Notes: generated by a model from the letters alone, not told the origin. A stretch of DNA of 64,000 bases from Gluconacetobacter liquefaciens (GCF_003350405.1 NZ_QQAW01000002.1:496001-560000), one strand, 5' to 3'; counted from the stretch's first letter, positions 26,314-35,938 are shown. Translations and numbers: made by a program.

Positions 26314-28196
26314 TGAACGACGCCTCCGAAGGGCCGCCGACGCTGCTGCTGGTCGAGGATTCCGACACCCAGGCGTTGCGGATACGTCGGATGCTGGAAG
26401 GCCATGGCTTCGCGGTGACGCGGGTGGCCAGCGGCGAGGCCGCGCTGGATACGCTGGATACGCGGATACCGGACCTGGTAGTGGCCGATTACCATCTGCC
26501 GGGGATGAATGGCGGGCAGATGGCGCGCCAGCTCCGCATGAGTGCCGCCACCCGCATGATCCCGGTGCTGATGCTGACCGAGGGCGGCGAGCCGGGTCTG
26601 GAGCGCGAGGGGCTGGAGAGCGGCGCCGACGCCTATGTGCCCAAATCGGCCGAGCCGGATCTGATCGTCTTTCGCATCCGCGCGCTGCTGCGCGAGGGGG
26701 CGGGCACGGGGGGCGGGCAGCGAGATGCCAGCCCGCTGTTTCGTCGTGCGCGGATCCTGATCGTTGGGGGCGAAGGCGCGCGCGAGGGCGTGGTGGCGGG
26801 GCTGGCCGCCCTGATGCGCAACGACGGGCATGATGTGACGGTGATCGGGTCGCCCGGCGCGATGGTGCGGGACGACTGGTTCGACCCCGTGCGCGCGCCG
26901 GACTGCGTGGTGGTCGATCTGGTGTCCGACCGGTTCGACGGCATCGCCTTCTGCCAGGCGCTGGACGATCTGCGGCAGGATGTAGTGGTGGCGGGCGGTG
27001 GGGCGCCGCGCATTCTGGGCCTGAGCGGGCCAGGCGCGGCGCGGGGGTTTTTTCCTGCCCGGGCGTTCGAGGCGGGTGTGGATGATATCGTGGCCGACGA
27101 TATCGAGCCCGATGTGCTGGCGTTGCGGATTCGTGCGCTGGTGCGGCGCAAGCTGTTGCAGGACGATGTGCGGCGCATCGAGTTGGACCGGCAGGCGCGC
27201 GAGATCGCGGTGGAGGCCGCGCGGGCCGAGGCGGCGGCGATTGCCTCCAAAGCCTCGCTGGCCGAGGCGCTGGAGCAGGCGAATGCCGAACTGGCCGATG
27301 CCAATCGCCGGCTGATCGAAACCCAGGGCAAGCTGGTGCAGACCGCCAAGATGGCCTCGCTGGGTGAACTGGTGGCGGGCATCGCGCATGAGATCAACAA
27401 TCCGCTGGCCTTTATCCTGGCGCACAAGGAGACGGTGGCGCGGCTGCTGGCGCGGGTGATTGCCGAGGATGAGGTGGCCGGGGACGCGGATGGCGAGCGG
27501 CATGCCACGCTGATGAAGTGCCGCGATCGCGTCGGCTCGATGAGTCTGGGGCTGCGGCGGATCCAGAACCTGGTGCTGAACCTGCGGAAATTCTCGCGGC
27601 TCGACGAGGGGCTGTTCCAGGTGATCGACGTGCCCGAGGCGCTGGAGACGGTGCTGGCGCTGCTGACGCAGAAATTCGGCAACCTGATCGTGGTGGAACG
27701 GGATTATCGCGCGCCCGAGCGCCTGTACTGCCAGTCCGCGTTGCTGAACCAGGTGATGATGAACATCATCAGCAACGCGGCCGATGCGATCCATTCCATG
27801 CTAGAGGAGGCGGGGCAGGGTGGCGATCCGGCGGGGCCGGCGCGGGGAGTGATCAGGATCGGTACCGAATTGCGGGTGAGCGAGGCGACGGGCGAACAAT
27901 CCTATGTCTTCATCGTGACGGATAACGGACCGGGCATTCCGCCTGAGGTGAAGGAGCGGATCTTCGAGCCGTTCTTCACCACCAAGCCGGTCGGGGCGGG
28001 AACGGGGCTGGGGCTGGCCATCGCCTATAGTGTGGTGCAGGCCCATCATGGGACGATTACGATCGCCGATGCGGTGCAGGGCACCGGGGGTGCCAATGGA
28101 GGACGGGGAAGCGTGTTTACCATTTCGGTGCCGTGGCAGCCGCATTTCGAGGCGATGGCCGAGCCTGCCCGTGGCGTGACGGAGATGCAGGCGTGA
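26310..28196 (+). CDS. Receiver-pseudoreceiver-histidine kinase, output of the chemosensory operon
   Basis: About 628 residues from GTG 26310 (ATG at 26313 also possible). Domains: a true receiver (residues 10-130; Asp60 in [12 protein letters not shown]); a second receiver-like fold (about 147-290) that keeps an Asp in [12 protein letters not shown] but has lost the N-terminal acidic pair and the C-terminal Lys; a coiled coil; then a histidine kinase with His360 in [10 protein letters not shown] and ATP-binding motifs DNGPGIP, FEPFFTT and GTGLGLAIA. There is no transmembrane segment. It is translationally coupled to cheB and to the next kinase, so phosphate probably flows from CheA into this protein (inference). 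Confidence 0.85.
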   Translation: MMNDASEGPPTLLLVEDSDTQALRIRRMLEGHGFAVTRVASGEAALDTLDTRIPDLVVADYHLPGMNGGQMARQLRMSAATRMIPVLMLTEGGEPGLEREGLESGADAYVPKSAEPDLIVFRIRALLREGAGTGGGQRDASPLFRRARILIVGGEGAREGVVAGLAALMRNDGHDVTVIGSPGAMVRDDWFDPVRAPDCVVVDLVSDRFDGIAFCQALDDLRQDVVVAGGGAPRILGLSGPGAARGFFPARAFEAGVDDIVADDIEPDVLALRIRALVRRKLLQDDVRRIELDRQAREIAVEAARAEAAAIASKASLAEALEQANAELADANRRLIETQGKLVQTAKMASLGELVAGIAHEINNPLAFILAHKETVARLLARVIAEDEVAGDADGERHATLMKCRDRVGSMSLGLRRIQNLVLNLRKFSRLDEGLFQVIDVPEALETVLALLTQKFGNLIVVERDYRAPERLYCQSALLNQVMMNIISNAADAIHSMLEEAGQGGDPAGPARGVIRIGTELRVSEATGEQSYVFIVTDNGPGIPPEVKERIFEPFFTTKPVGAGTGLGLAIAYSVVQAHHGTITIADAVQGTGGANGGRGSVFTISVPWQPHFEAMAEPARGVTEMQA

Positions 28197-30130
28197 CCGA
28201 TCGCCCCGTTGTGCTGCTGGTGGATGACGAGCCTGAGATCCTGGTGGCACTGACCGATCTGCTGGAGGATGATTTTACCATCCTCTCGACCACCTCGCCG
28301 GTGGAGGCGCTGAATATCCTGGCCGGGCGGCGCGATGTCGACGTTATCGTGTCGGACCAGCGCATGCCCGAGATGGGGGGCGACGTGATGCTGGCGCGGG
28401 CGCGGGGGTTGTGCGACGCGCAGGCGATCCTGCTGACCGGGTATGCCGATATCGGCGCGGTGGCCGCCGCGCTGAACCAGGGGCGGATCTCGTTCTATTC
28501 GCACAAGCCCTGGGATGGGGATGCGCTGCGCGCGATGGTGGTGCAGGCGGCGCATCGCCACAAGCTGGAAGGCGAATTGCAGACCGAGCGGATGCTGTTG
28601 CGGGGGCTGCTGGGGAACCTGCGCGCGGGGCTGGCCTTCAAGGACCCGGACGGGCGGTTTATCCGCATCAATCGCAAGGCGGCCGCTTTCTATGGCCGGG
28701 ACGAGACCGATTGTCTTGGACGGCGGGAGGAGGACCTTTCCGACCCCGTTTTGCTGCCGGCGGTGCGTGCGGCCGAGGTAAGGCTGGAGGCCGAGGGGCG
28801 GGACGAGGAAGTGATGTCCGTGCCCGGTCCTGGCGGCAGCGTGACGTGGCGGGAGTTTACCCGTGCGCAACTGGGGGTGAACAGTCGGGGCGAGGCCTAT
28901 TCGGTCCTGATCAATCGGGACATCACCCGGCAGCGGGAGATGGAAGCCCGCCTGCGCCAGGCGGAAAAAATGCAGGCGCTTGGCACCATGGCCGGTGGAA
29001 TCGCCCATGATTTCAATAATCTGCTGACGGCGGTGCTGGGGTCTCTGGAACTGGCCGTCGATATGGGCGAGGGGCTGGACGACCGCACGACCCATCTGCT
29101 GGACAATGCGATGGGCGCGGCACGGCGCGGCGCCGACCTGACGCGGCGGCTGCTGAATTTCAGCCGCCCACGGGATCTGAGCCTGCAGCCGGTCGATGTG
29201 AACGCCCTGTTGCGCGGCCTGCATGACCTGCTGGTGCAGGGGGTGACCGCGCGTCGGCGCGAGGGGCCGGCGTCGCGCGCGCCGGTCGAGATCGTGATCG
29301 AGGCGATGGACCCGGCCGGGGACGTGCCGATGGTGCGGACCGATGCCGGGCAACTGGAACTGGCGCTGCTGAATCTGTGCCTGAATGCCAGCGATGCCAT
29401 GCCGGATGGCGGCATGATCATGTTGTCGACGCATGTTGCGCGGCTGGAAGCGCCTGTGGTGGAAGGCGACCTGCCGCAGCATGACCTGCCGGAAGGCACC
29501 TATGTGGTGGTGTCAGTGGCCGACCAGGGTACCGGCATGGCGCCGGAGACGCTGGCGCGGATCTTCGAGCCGTTCTTCACGACCAAGGATGTTGGTCGAG
29601 GAACCGGGCTCGGCCTGTCGATGATCTATGGGTTCGTGCGGCATGCCGGGGGCGATGTGCGGGTGACCAGTGCGCCGGGGCAGGGGACGCGGGTGGATCT
29701 GTACCTGCCGGTCCATCGGTGCCCAGCGGCGGCACTCGACCGGCCGGAGGTGTTGGTGCATCGGCCTGTCCGCAAGGGGTTGCGGGTGCTGGTGGTGGAT
29801 GACGAGGATACGGTCAGGACCGTGACGGCCGGTTTTCTGCGCGGCATGGGGCATGAGGCGATCGAGGCGCCGGGTGGGGACGAGGCGCTGGCGCGGATCG
29901 GCGCGATGGCGCCGCATCAGCCCGACCTGGTGGTGCTGGACGTCATGATGCCGAAAATGGGCGGCGAAGAGGCGGCGCGCCGGATCGGGGCGCTGTGTCC
30001 TGACACGCGGATCCTGTTCCTGACCGGGTATGCCGACAAGGCTGCGCTGCCCGAGGATGCGCTGGTGCTGCGCAAGCCGTTCACGCAGGCGGAATTGTCG
30101 GGGCATGTCGCCCGCGCGATGGGTGGATGA
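28193..30130 (+). CDS. Receiver-PAS-histidine kinase-receiver hybrid protein
   Basis: This 645-residue cytoplasmic protein starts at GTG 28193, overlapping the previous stop by 4 nt. Domains: receiver (residues 5-120, Asp55 in [13 protein letters not shown], plus the HKPW segment seen in RpfG/HD-GYP-like receivers); PAS (about 135-255); HisKA and HATPase ([38 protein letters not shown]); C-terminal receiver (about 530-645, [12 protein letters not shown]). Having receivers at both ends and no DNA-binding, GGDEF or other output domain, it looks like a phosphorelay node. It is the last gene of the operon; no downstream effector is adjacent. Confidence 0.85.
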   Translation: MTDRPVVLLVDDEPEILVALTDLLEDDFTILSTTSPVEALNILAGRRDVDVIVSDQRMPEMGGDVMLARARGLCDAQAILLTGYADIGAVAAALNQGRISFYSHKPWDGDALRAMVVQAAHRHKLEGELQTERMLLRGLLGNLRAGLAFKDPDGRFIRINRKAAAFYGRDETDCLGRREEDLSDPVLLPAVRAAEVRLEAEGRDEEVMSVPGPGGSVTWREFTRAQLGVNSRGEAYSVLINRDITRQREMEARLRQAEKMQALGTMAGGIAHDFNNLLTAVLGSLELAVDMGEGLDDRTTHLLDNAMGAARRGADLTRRLLNFSRPRDLSLQPVDVNALLRGLHDLLVQGVTARRREGPASRAPVEIVIEAMDPAGDVPMVRTDAGQLELALLNLCLNASDAMPDGGMIMLSTHVARLEAPVVEGDLPQHDLPEGTYVVVSVADQGTGMAPETLARIFEPFFTTKDVGRGTGLGLSMIYGFVRHAGGDVRVTSAPGQGTRVDLYLPVHRCPAAALDRPEVLVHRPVRKGLRVLVVDDEDTVRTVTAGFLRGMGHEAIEAPGGDEALARIGAMAPHQPDLVVLDVMMPKMGGEEAARRIGALCPDTRILFLTGYADKAALPEDALVLRKPFTQAELSGHVARAMGG

Positions 30131-30177
30131 TGGGGCGGCTCTTGTCCTGAGGCGCGAACGGCCTATTTCTGTCAGTC

Positions 30178-30768
30178 ATGCAGAACTTACACGCGACCCC
30201 CCATGATCCAGTCGGCTGGCATGGAACGACGATCCTGTGCGTGCGACGCGGCGCGCAGGTGGCAATGGCCGGTGACGGGCAGGTGACGCTGGGCGCCACC
30301 GTCATCAAGGGCAATGCGCGCAAGGTGCGGCGGATCGGACCGGCGGGCACCATCCTGGCCGGGTTTGCCGGCGCCACCGCCGATGCCTTTACCCTGCTGG
30401 AACGGCTGGAGGCCAAGCTGGAGCGGTTTCCCAACCAGCTTGAGCGCGCCTGTGTCGAACTGGCCAAGGATTGGCGAACCGACCGCTACCTGCGCCGGCT
30501 GGAGGCGATGATGGCGGTGGCCGACATCGAGCGTTCCTTTACGCTGACCGGCAATGGCGACGTGCTGGAACCTGAGGATGGCATCATCGCCATCGGTTCG
30601 GGCGGTAACTACGCCCTGTCGGCCGCGCGGGCGCTGGCGGGGGTCGACGGTCTGTCGGCTGCCGAGATCGCGCGGCGGGCGATGCAGATCGCCGGCGAGA
30701 TCTGTGTCTATACCAACCATTCGGTGATCCTGGAGACGCTGGGCGAGAAGGGCGGGGAGAACGCATGA
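30178..30768 (+). CDS. hslV: ATP-dependent protease peptidase subunit HslV
   Basis: This is the proteolytic ring of the HslUV (ClpQY) protease. It is 196 residues long, with a 16-residue N-terminal extension before the catalytic threonine (Thr17 in [11 protein letters not shown]), which should be removed during maturation. The usual [18 protein letters not shown] and GSGGNYAL motifs follow. The start is 47 nt after the hybrid kinase gene; hslU overlaps its stop by 4 nt. Confidence 0.95.
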   Translation: MQNLHATPHDPVGWHGTTILCVRRGAQVAMAGDGQVTLGATVIKGNARKVRRIGPAGTILAGFAGATADAFTLLERLEAKLERFPNQLERACVELAKDWRTDRYLRRLEAMMAVADIERSFTLTGNGDVLEPEDGIIAIGSGGNYALSAARALAGVDGLSAAEIARRAMQIAGEICVYTNHSVILETLGEKGGENA

Positions 30769-32084
30769 TGGATATTCCCAACCATTCCCCGCGCGAGATC
30801 GTCTCGGAACTCGATCGCTTCATCATCGGCCAGGGCGATGCCAAGCGCGCGGTGGCCATTGCGCTGCGCAATCGCTGGCGGCGGGCGCAGTTGCCCGACG
30901 GCATGCGCGACGAGGTGGTGCCCAAGAACATCCTGATGATCGGGCCGACCGGCTGCGGCAAGACCGAGATCGCCCGGCGGCTGGCACGGTTGGCCCAGGC
31001 GCCGTTCCTGAAAGTGGAGGCGACCAAGTTTACCGAGGTCGGGTATGTGGGCCGCGATGTGGAGAGCATCGTGCGCGATCTGGTCGAGGTATCGCTGAAC
31101 ATGCTGCGCGACCTGCGGCGGCGCGACGTGCAGGCGCGGGCCGAGCAGGCGGCGGAGAACCGGCTGGTCGATGCGCTGGTGGGCGAGGGGGCATCCGCCG
31201 ACACCAAGGGCAAGTTCCGCCGCATGCTGCGTGCCGGCGAACTGGAGGAGAAGGAGGTCGAGATTTCGGTCGCCGATGCCCAGAGCGGCCCGAGCATGGG
31301 CGAGATGCCCAACATGCAGCCTGGTACCGTCATCAATTTCTCCGACATGATGAAGGGGTTGATGAACCGTGTGCCGCAGCGCCGGAAGATGACCGTGGCG
31401 GCGGCGCGCGAGGCGCTGACGCGCGAGGAAGCCGACAAGATGCTGGACAACGACGCCCTGGTCGGCGAGGCCGTGGCGCATGCTCAGGATCATGGCATCG
31501 TGTTTCTCGACGAGATCGACAAGGTATGTGCGCGGTCGTCGGAAAGTGGGTTCCGGGGTGGAGATGTCTCGCGCGAAGGGGTGCAGCGCGATCTGCTGCC
31601 GCTGATCGAGGGGACGACGGTTTCGACCAAATACGGGCCGGTGAAGACGGACCATATCCTGTTCATCGCCTCCGGCGCGTTCCATATCGCCAAGCCGTCG
31701 GACCTGCTGCCGGAATTGCAGGGGCGGTTGCCGATCCGCGTGGAGCTTTCACCGCTGACGCGCGAGGATCTGCGGCGTATCCTGACCGAGCCGGAACATT
31801 CGCTGCTGAAGCAATATACGGCGTTGCTGGGGACCGAGGGGCTGGATCTCGATTTCTCGGACGACGCGGTGGATGCGTTGGCGGAACTGGCTGCCGACAT
31901 CAACGAGCGGGTCGAGAATATCGGTGCGCGGCGGCTGGCGACGGTGCTGGAGAAGTTGCTGGAGGAGGTGTCCTTCACGGCGGCGGATCGCTCCGGCCAG
32001 ACCGTGCGGATCACCGCCGCCGATGTGCGCGACCGGGTGGAGCCGCTGGCCAGCAAGGGCGACCTCAGCCGCTTCATCCTCTGA
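30765..32084 (+). CDS. hslU: ATP-dependent protease ATPase subunit HslU
   Basis: This is a 439-residue AAA+ unfoldase partner of HslV. Walker A is GPTGCGKTE (about residues 61-69), then [18 protein letters not shown], the HslU-specific I domain in the middle, and Walker [11 protein letters not shown]. The sensor regions [16 protein letters not shown] and the C-terminal DLSRFIL tail, which docks into HslV, are intact. ATG or GTG choice is not an issue: the start overlaps the hslV stop. A structured repeat begins one base after the stop codon. Confidence 0.95.
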   Translation: MMDIPNHSPREIVSELDRFIIGQGDAKRAVAIALRNRWRRAQLPDGMRDEVVPKNILMIGPTGCGKTEIARRLARLAQAPFLKVEATKFTEVGYVGRDVESIVRDLVEVSLNMLRDLRRRDVQARAEQAAENRLVDALVGEGASADTKGKFRRMLRAGELEEKEVEISVADAQSGPSMGEMPNMQPGTVINFSDMMKGLMNRVPQRRKMTVAAAREALTREEADKMLDNDALVGEAVAHAQDHGIVFLDEIDKVCARSSESGFRGGDVSREGVQRDLLPLIEGTTVSTKYGPVKTDHILFIASGAFHIAKPSDLLPELQGRLPIRVELSPLTREDLRRILTEPEHSLLKQYTALLGTEGLDLDFSDDAVDALAELAADINERVENIGARRLATVLEKLLEEVSFTAADRSGQTVRITAADVRDRVEPLASKGDLSRFIL

Positions 32085-32246
32085 GTTTGTGGCCGTAAAC
32101 GCGCGCTGGCGGCGATCCGGCGCGCGTTTCCTGTGCTGCGATGCTCACGGCCGGTAAGGCCGCTCCGTTTCGGTGCTCGGAAACGCAGGCCGGGCGTGCC
32201 GCTATGCGGCACTCTCGCGCGCCAGCCCACGTTTCCGGCCACAAAC
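32085..32246 (+). repeat. Structured 3' repeat element, copy A (after hslU)
   Basis: The element is closed by an outer inverted repeat: GTTTGTGGCCG/TAAAC at 32085-32100 against GTTTCCGGCCACAAAC at 32231-32246, 15 of 16 pairs. Inside are four hairpins: AAACGCGCGC/GCGCGCGTTT, CGGCC-GGTAA-GGCCG, CGTTTC/GAAACG and GTGCCGC-TAT-GCGGCAC. The reverse complement aligns over about 145 bp, nearly gap-free, with the element at 40444-40609. The rest of the gap to sufE holds nothing else recognisable. Confidence 0.75.
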
Positions 32247-32334
32247 CAGGTGCCGGGAGGGGTGGGCTTCTAGCAGGTGAGGATGTGTTTTAGTCTGTGC
32301 CCGTTCATTTGCTTATTCTTGTCAGGTAGCTTTG

Positions 32335-32778
32335 ATGACTGATCCTTTCGTCCTCCCCCAGGATGCGACCGCCGCTGCCGCGATTGCGGCGATCGGGGAG
32401 GAACTGGACCTCTTCGATGACTGGATGCAACGCTACCAGTACATCATCGAACTGGGCCGCACGATGCCGCCCTTTCCCGCCGAATGGACGAATGATGCCC
32501 ATCGCGTGCCGGGTTGCCAGAGCCAGGTATGGCTGGAAATGACCGATCGCGACGGTGTGCTGTTCTTTGCCGGTGCGTCGGATGCCGCCATCGTCTCGGG
32601 CCTGGTGGCGCTGCTGCTGCGGGTCTATTCGGGGCGGAGTGCCGAGGAAATCCTGGCGACCGATTCCGGCTTCCTGCGTGATCTGGGGCTGGTGCAGGCG
32701 CTTTCGACCAATCGTGGCAACGGGGTCGAGGCGATGGCGCGCGCCATCCGGCATGCGGCCGCGCAGGTCGCTCCCTGA
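32335..32778 (+). CDS. sufE: Cysteine desulfuration protein SufE
   Basis: This is a 147-residue sulfur acceptor that takes persulfide from a SufS/CsdA-type desulfurase for Fe-S cluster assembly. It has the active-site Cys in RVPGCQSQVW (about residue 60) and the SufE fold features FDDWMQRYQYIIELG and VYSGRSAEEIL. ATG 32335 is preferred to TTG 32332. It is alone here; no other suf genes are in the window. Confidence 0.92.
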   Translation: MTDPFVLPQDATAAAAIAAIGEELDLFDDWMQRYQYIIELGRTMPPFPAEWTNDAHRVPGCQSQVWLEMTDRDGVLFFAGASDAAIVSGLVALLLRVYSGRSAEEILATDSGFLRDLGLVQALSTNRGNGVEAMARAIRHAAAQVAP

Positions 32779-32794
32779 GCAGAAGGGGTCTGGC

Positions 32795-32816
32795 GACCCG
32801 GCGTCGAGGCCGGGTC
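32795..32816. terminator. Bidirectional hairpin between sufE and the DUF2272 gene
   Basis: GACCCGGC (32795-32802) and GCCGGGTC (32809-32816) pair perfectly around GTCGAG between convergent genes. No T-tract is present, so its role as a terminator is inferred from position. Confidence 0.45.
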
Positions 32817-32828
32817 TCGCGCACAGCC

Positions 32829-33746
32829 TTACTGGCGGTCGGCTGATTCGGCGTCGGCGTCGTACAGCACTTGCAGCACCACGCACCAGGGGTAGCGTGG
32901 ATCGTAGCTGTGCCCGGTAGGGTCGGCCAGTTTGCCGTCCGCGCCGACCGGGACGTGGGTGAGGGCCACCGCGTCGTCGACATTGCCGCCGATGATGCTG
33001 ATCTGGTGGCCGAAGGGCTGCCCGTTCTGATTGGTGGCGACGACGATGCCGCAATGGGCCGGGAAACCATATCGGGTCGGCAGGTCGGCGAAGCGGACCG
33101 ATTTGCTCGCTCCCCGCCCGACGCAGATCAGGTCGCCCAGCGCCGGGGCGTAGGAGGCTGGGTCGCGGGCGCGGACGCCGCTTTCGGTGCCGGCGGCGGC
33201 GGCGTTGATGTAGGTGGAATGATTCGGCGAATAGGCGAAGCGGCCGTTCGCGCCCGCGACCCGCATGACGTAGGAAATGAAGGCCGCCGACCAGGCGAAC
33301 ATGCCGTCATGGACGTAGTCGGTGATCGCGCCTTCAGTATTGTGCTTGCCGGTCCATGCGACCTCGCTTTCGCCCGGGTCCTGGCCGATCCACCAATATT
33401 CGCCCACGCGCTGCCACAGGCCGGGCATGCGTTCCGGCTTGACGGTCGCGCTGGTGGCCTCGGGGCGCTGTTCGGGGTCGTCGTCATTCACCGGTTGGCC
33501 GAACAGCCGCCATTCCCGCATCGCGATCGCCGCCACGTCCTGGCGGGTGAACGGTTCGAAGTTTCGGCTGGCGAAGTCGGGTACGTGGTCGTCCACCACC
33601 AGCGCGCCCTGGCCGGCGGCGTATTGCGCCGATGGCGTGTGGGCCGGCTGTGAGGAGGGATAACGGGGGGCGCAGGCGGCGAGGAGCGCCAGGGGGGCCA
33701 TCAGGGTGATCGTGCGTGATACCGTCGGGGCGACCTTGCACGGCAT
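32829..33746 (-). CDS. DUF2272 lipoprotein
   Basis: This is a 305-residue predicted lipoprotein. The signal peptide ends in a lipobox (LLAACAPRY), and the mature N-terminus is Pro/Ser/Ala-rich. The DUF2272 region runs from about residue 65 to the end: REWRLFGQPVND, RVGEYWWIG, MFAWSAAFISYVMRVAGA, then NHSTYI and PAHCGIVV. The Cys/His/WSAAF pattern resembles amidase/peptidase folds of the NlpC type (my inference). It is convergent with sufE and divergent from the aldo-keto reductase gene. Confidence 0.8.
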   Translation of the reverse strand: MPCKVAPTVSRTITLMAPLALLAACAPRYPSSQPAHTPSAQYAAGQGALVVDDHVPDFASRNFEPFTRQDVAAIAMREWRLFGQPVNDDDPEQRPEATSATVKPERMPGLWQRVGEYWWIGQDPGESEVAWTGKHNTEGAITDYVHDGMFAWSAAFISYVMRVAGANGRFAYSPNHSTYINAAAAGTESGVRARDPASYAPALGDLICVGRGASKSVRFADLPTRYGFPAHCGIVVATNQNGQPFGHQISIIGGNVDDAVALTHVPVGADGKLADPTGHSYDPRYPWCVVLQVLYDADAESADRQ

Positions 33747-34074
33747 TGCTTCGCTTCTCCATTCAGCGCGGGCCGGTCGTGTCGCGCGCGAGACGCCGGC
33801 ACCCTACCCATAGGACGCGACGCAGGATGGGGAAAGAGGCGGCGTTGCGGGGCGGGGCCGCGCGACGCTTCCGTTCACGGCAAAGATAACAAGATGAAAT
33901 GCTTTTTCATTGTCCTGCGATCGGTTCGGGTGCCGGATGGAACGCGACGGCTCGACCGTCGCTTGCATACGAGGGAAAGACTTGGCCGGGGTGCTCGCGC
34001 GCTCCGGTCCTTTTTTGCGTGCTTTCCCGATTGCTGAGTCCGCTCTCCAAAGGGTGGGCAGGAAGGAGCATTTC
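33747..34074. other. 328-bp divergent spacer
   Basis: The spacer separates the DUF2272 gene (minus) from the aldo-keto reductase (plus). It contains a small hairpin, ATGAAA-TGCTT-TTTCAT (33894-33910), in the only AT-rich patch, and a good ribosome-binding site at its right end. An in-frame upward extension of the reductase exists but looks non-coding. No other gene or site is supported. Confidence 0.4.
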
Positions 34075-35058
34075 ATGCCGATGGAAACCATTGCCGTCTC
34101 GGGCATTCCCTTTCCGGTCTCGCGCATTGCGCTGGGTACGTGGGCGATCGGCGGGTGGATGTGGGGCGGGGCCGACGACCGCCAGGCCATTGCCACGATC
34201 CATGAGGCGCTGGATCTGGGAATCAGCTTGATCGATACCGCGCCGGTCTACGGGTTCGGCCATTCCGAGGAAGTTGTGGGGGAGGCGCTGGTTGGACGGC
34301 GCGACAAGGTGGCCATTGCCACCAAGGTCGGGCTGGACTGGAAGGATGGCAAGCCGTTCCGCAACAGTTCCGCCGCGCGTATCCGCCAGGAAATCGAGGA
34401 TTCGCTGCGCCGGCTGCGTACCGACCGGATCGACCTCTACCAGATCCACTGGCCGGACCCGGCCGTGCCGCTGGACGAGACGGCTCGGGTGCTGGAGGAC
34501 CTGCACCGCGAGGGCAAGGTGCTGGCGCTGGGGGTGAGCAATTTTTCCGTCGCGCAGATGGAGCAGTTCAGCGCCGTGGCGCCGCTGGCGGCCGTGCAGC
34601 CGCCTTATAACCTGTTCGAGCGCGCGATCGAGGACGATATCCTGCCCTGGTCGGCCGCGCATGGTCTGGCCGTGCTGGCCTATGGACCGCTTTGCCGGGG
34701 GCTGCTGTCGGGCAGGATGACTGCGGCGAGCCATTTCGGCAGCGACGATCTGCGCAGTGCCGATCCGAAATTCCAGGCGCCGCGCTTTGCGCAGTATCTG
34801 GCGGCGGTGGCGGCGCTGGAGGCGTTCGCGAAGGAGCGGTTCGGGCGTTCGGTGCTGGCGCTGGCGATCCGCTGGGTGCTGGATCAGGGGCCGACCATCG
34901 CGCTGTGGGGCGCACGCAAGCCCGAGCAGATCGCGGGGATCGACCAGGCGTGCGGGTGGACGCTGTCGGCGGCGGACAAGGTGGAAATCGACCGTATTCT
35001 GGCGGCACATATCACCGATCCGGTGGGCCCGGAATTCATGGCGCCACCGGGCGGCTGA
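34075..35058 (+). CDS. Aldo/keto reductase
   Basis: This is a 327-residue NADPH-dependent TIM-barrel oxidoreductase. ATG 34075 has GGAAGGAG 6 nt upstream. Catalytic-tetrad context is visible: Asp and Tyr in LIDTAPVYGFGHSEEVVG, Lys in AIATKVGLDW and His in LYQIHWPDP. LGVSNFSVAQME and the C-terminal WALGARKPEQI-type coenzyme loop (ALWGARKPEQIAG) are family features. Substrate unknown. It ends before a perfect hairpin shared with the convergent Fur-like gene. Confidence 0.9.
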   Translation: MPMETIAVSGIPFPVSRIALGTWAIGGWMWGGADDRQAIATIHEALDLGISLIDTAPVYGFGHSEEVVGEALVGRRDKVAIATKVGLDWKDGKPFRNSSAARIRQEIEDSLRRLRTDRIDLYQIHWPDPAVPLDETARVLEDLHREGKVLALGVSNFSVAQMEQFSAVAPLAAVQPPYNLFERAIEDDILPWSAAHGLAVLAYGPLCRGLLSGRMTAASHFGSDDLRSADPKFQAPRFAQYLAAVAALEAFAKERFGRSVLALAIRWVLDQGPTIALWGARKPEQIAGIDQACGWTLSAADKVEIDRILAAHITDPVGPEFMAPPGG

Positions 35059-35084
35059 GATCGGGGGGCGTCTGATCCGGTTGA

Positions 35085-35111
35085 CCTGCCCGTTCAGACA
35101 GAACGGGCAGG
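35085..35111. terminator. Perfect 10-bp hairpin between convergent genes
   Basis: CCTGCCCGTT (35085-35094) pairs exactly with AACGGGCAGG (35102-35111) around a 7-nt loop, overlapping the stop codon of the Fur-like gene. It probably serves both directions. Confidence 0.5.
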
Positions 35112-35615
35112 GGAGGTCGGGTCGGCGAGCGCCGTGACGGTGATGGAGGCTTCCTGGATGGCGAAGCCTCGGCGTGCGACGAGGCGCCTGAGAAGGGCCG
35201 TCACTTCCGGATCGTCGCATGGTGTGACCGTTCCGGTGTCGGCGTCGACAAAAAGAATTGCGGACGATGTGTCCTGCGCCGGTACCAGGTCGTACTGCCA
35301 GGCACGGTCGATGCCGACATGGCGGTGTAGCACGCCCAGACCGACCATCATGTTTAGCGTGCGCTGCAGGGATGTCGGGCTGGGAGCATGACCTTCCGTC
35401 ATGGCCAGAAGGGTCCGCCAGATATCGACGGCGGTTGCGCTGCTTCCAGCCTCCAGCACCCCATGCAAGACGACGCGGCGCAGATCCGTCATCTTCATGC
35501 CGGCCTCGCGGCAGCGGTGTTCGAGCATGCACACCTGCCTGTGGCTGGCCCCCATGCCGCGGCGGATCTGATGAATATCAGCCGCGGAGCGGCGATGTTG
35601 GGGAAAGCGCGACAT
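35094..35615 (-). CDS. Fur-family-like regulator lacking the usual metal ligands
   Basis: A 173-residue protein is predicted from ATG 35615 (AAGGA 9 nt upstream). The winged-helix part fits Fur/Zur proteins: CREAGMKMTDLRRVVLHGVL, TAVDIWRTLLAM, SPTSLQRTLNMMVGLGVLHR. The dimerisation part keeps the fold pattern (CDDPEVTALLRRLVARRGF, then ASITVTAL). However, the His-rich segment before it and the CxxC pairs that bind regulatory and structural metal are absent: it reads WQYDLVPAQDTSSAILFVDA instead. It is divergent from the siderophore-type receptor at 35939, an obvious candidate target. Function as a metal sensor is doubtful. Confidence 0.7.
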   Translation of the reverse strand: MSRFPQHRRSAADIHQIRRGMGASHRQVCMLEHRCREAGMKMTDLRRVVLHGVLEAGSSATAVDIWRTLLAMTEGHAPSPTSLQRTLNMMVGLGVLHRHVGIDRAWQYDLVPAQDTSSAILFVDADTGTVTPCDDPEVTALLRRLVARRGFAIQEASITVTALADPTSPARSV

Positions 35616-35938
35616 AATGGCCGTCCTTGTCGTCATGGATGCGGAGATGCCGCTATGGCGTATGGTCCGGACAGGCATGAAGCGATGGACGCCGTGCAGC
35701 CGAGCGGGTTCTTCTGCCGAACTATCGAAGAACGCGAGAAAAGATCATGCGTATTGTTCGCCTGGGTCAAGCCCATGGTGAATGCTCATAAGTATTGCAT
35801 ATGCACGGACATTATCATGTGACCCTATAAATGCGAATGCGTCGCGCAATTAACAATTCCCAATGTTGCATGAAAGGCGTTTACCCGGTGATGTCTCGAT
35901 TATAGGAATGCGAAGCATTATCAATATCGAGGCAAAGC
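35616..35938. promoter_or_regulatory. Divergent control region of the Fur-like and TonB receptor genes
   Basis: This 323-bp region turns AT-rich toward its right half. It contains a -10-like TATAAAT (35826-35832) and the Fur-box-like site at 35909. An open frame across it (plus strand) is mostly antisense to the Fur-like gene and is not believed to be coding. Confidence 0.45.
35909..35923. promoter_or_regulatory. Fur-box-like operator
   Basis: TGCGAAGCATTATCA matches the 7-1-7 Fur core TGATAATNATTATCA at 11 of 14 defined positions, with a perfect right half. It lies 15 bp upstream of the siderophore receptor start codon. Confidence 0.4.

Noticed and set aside
35388-35822. 144-codon plus-strand frame upstream of the siderophore receptor
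   Set aside because: More than half is antisense to the Fur-like gene, no ribosome-binding site, no recognisable features.
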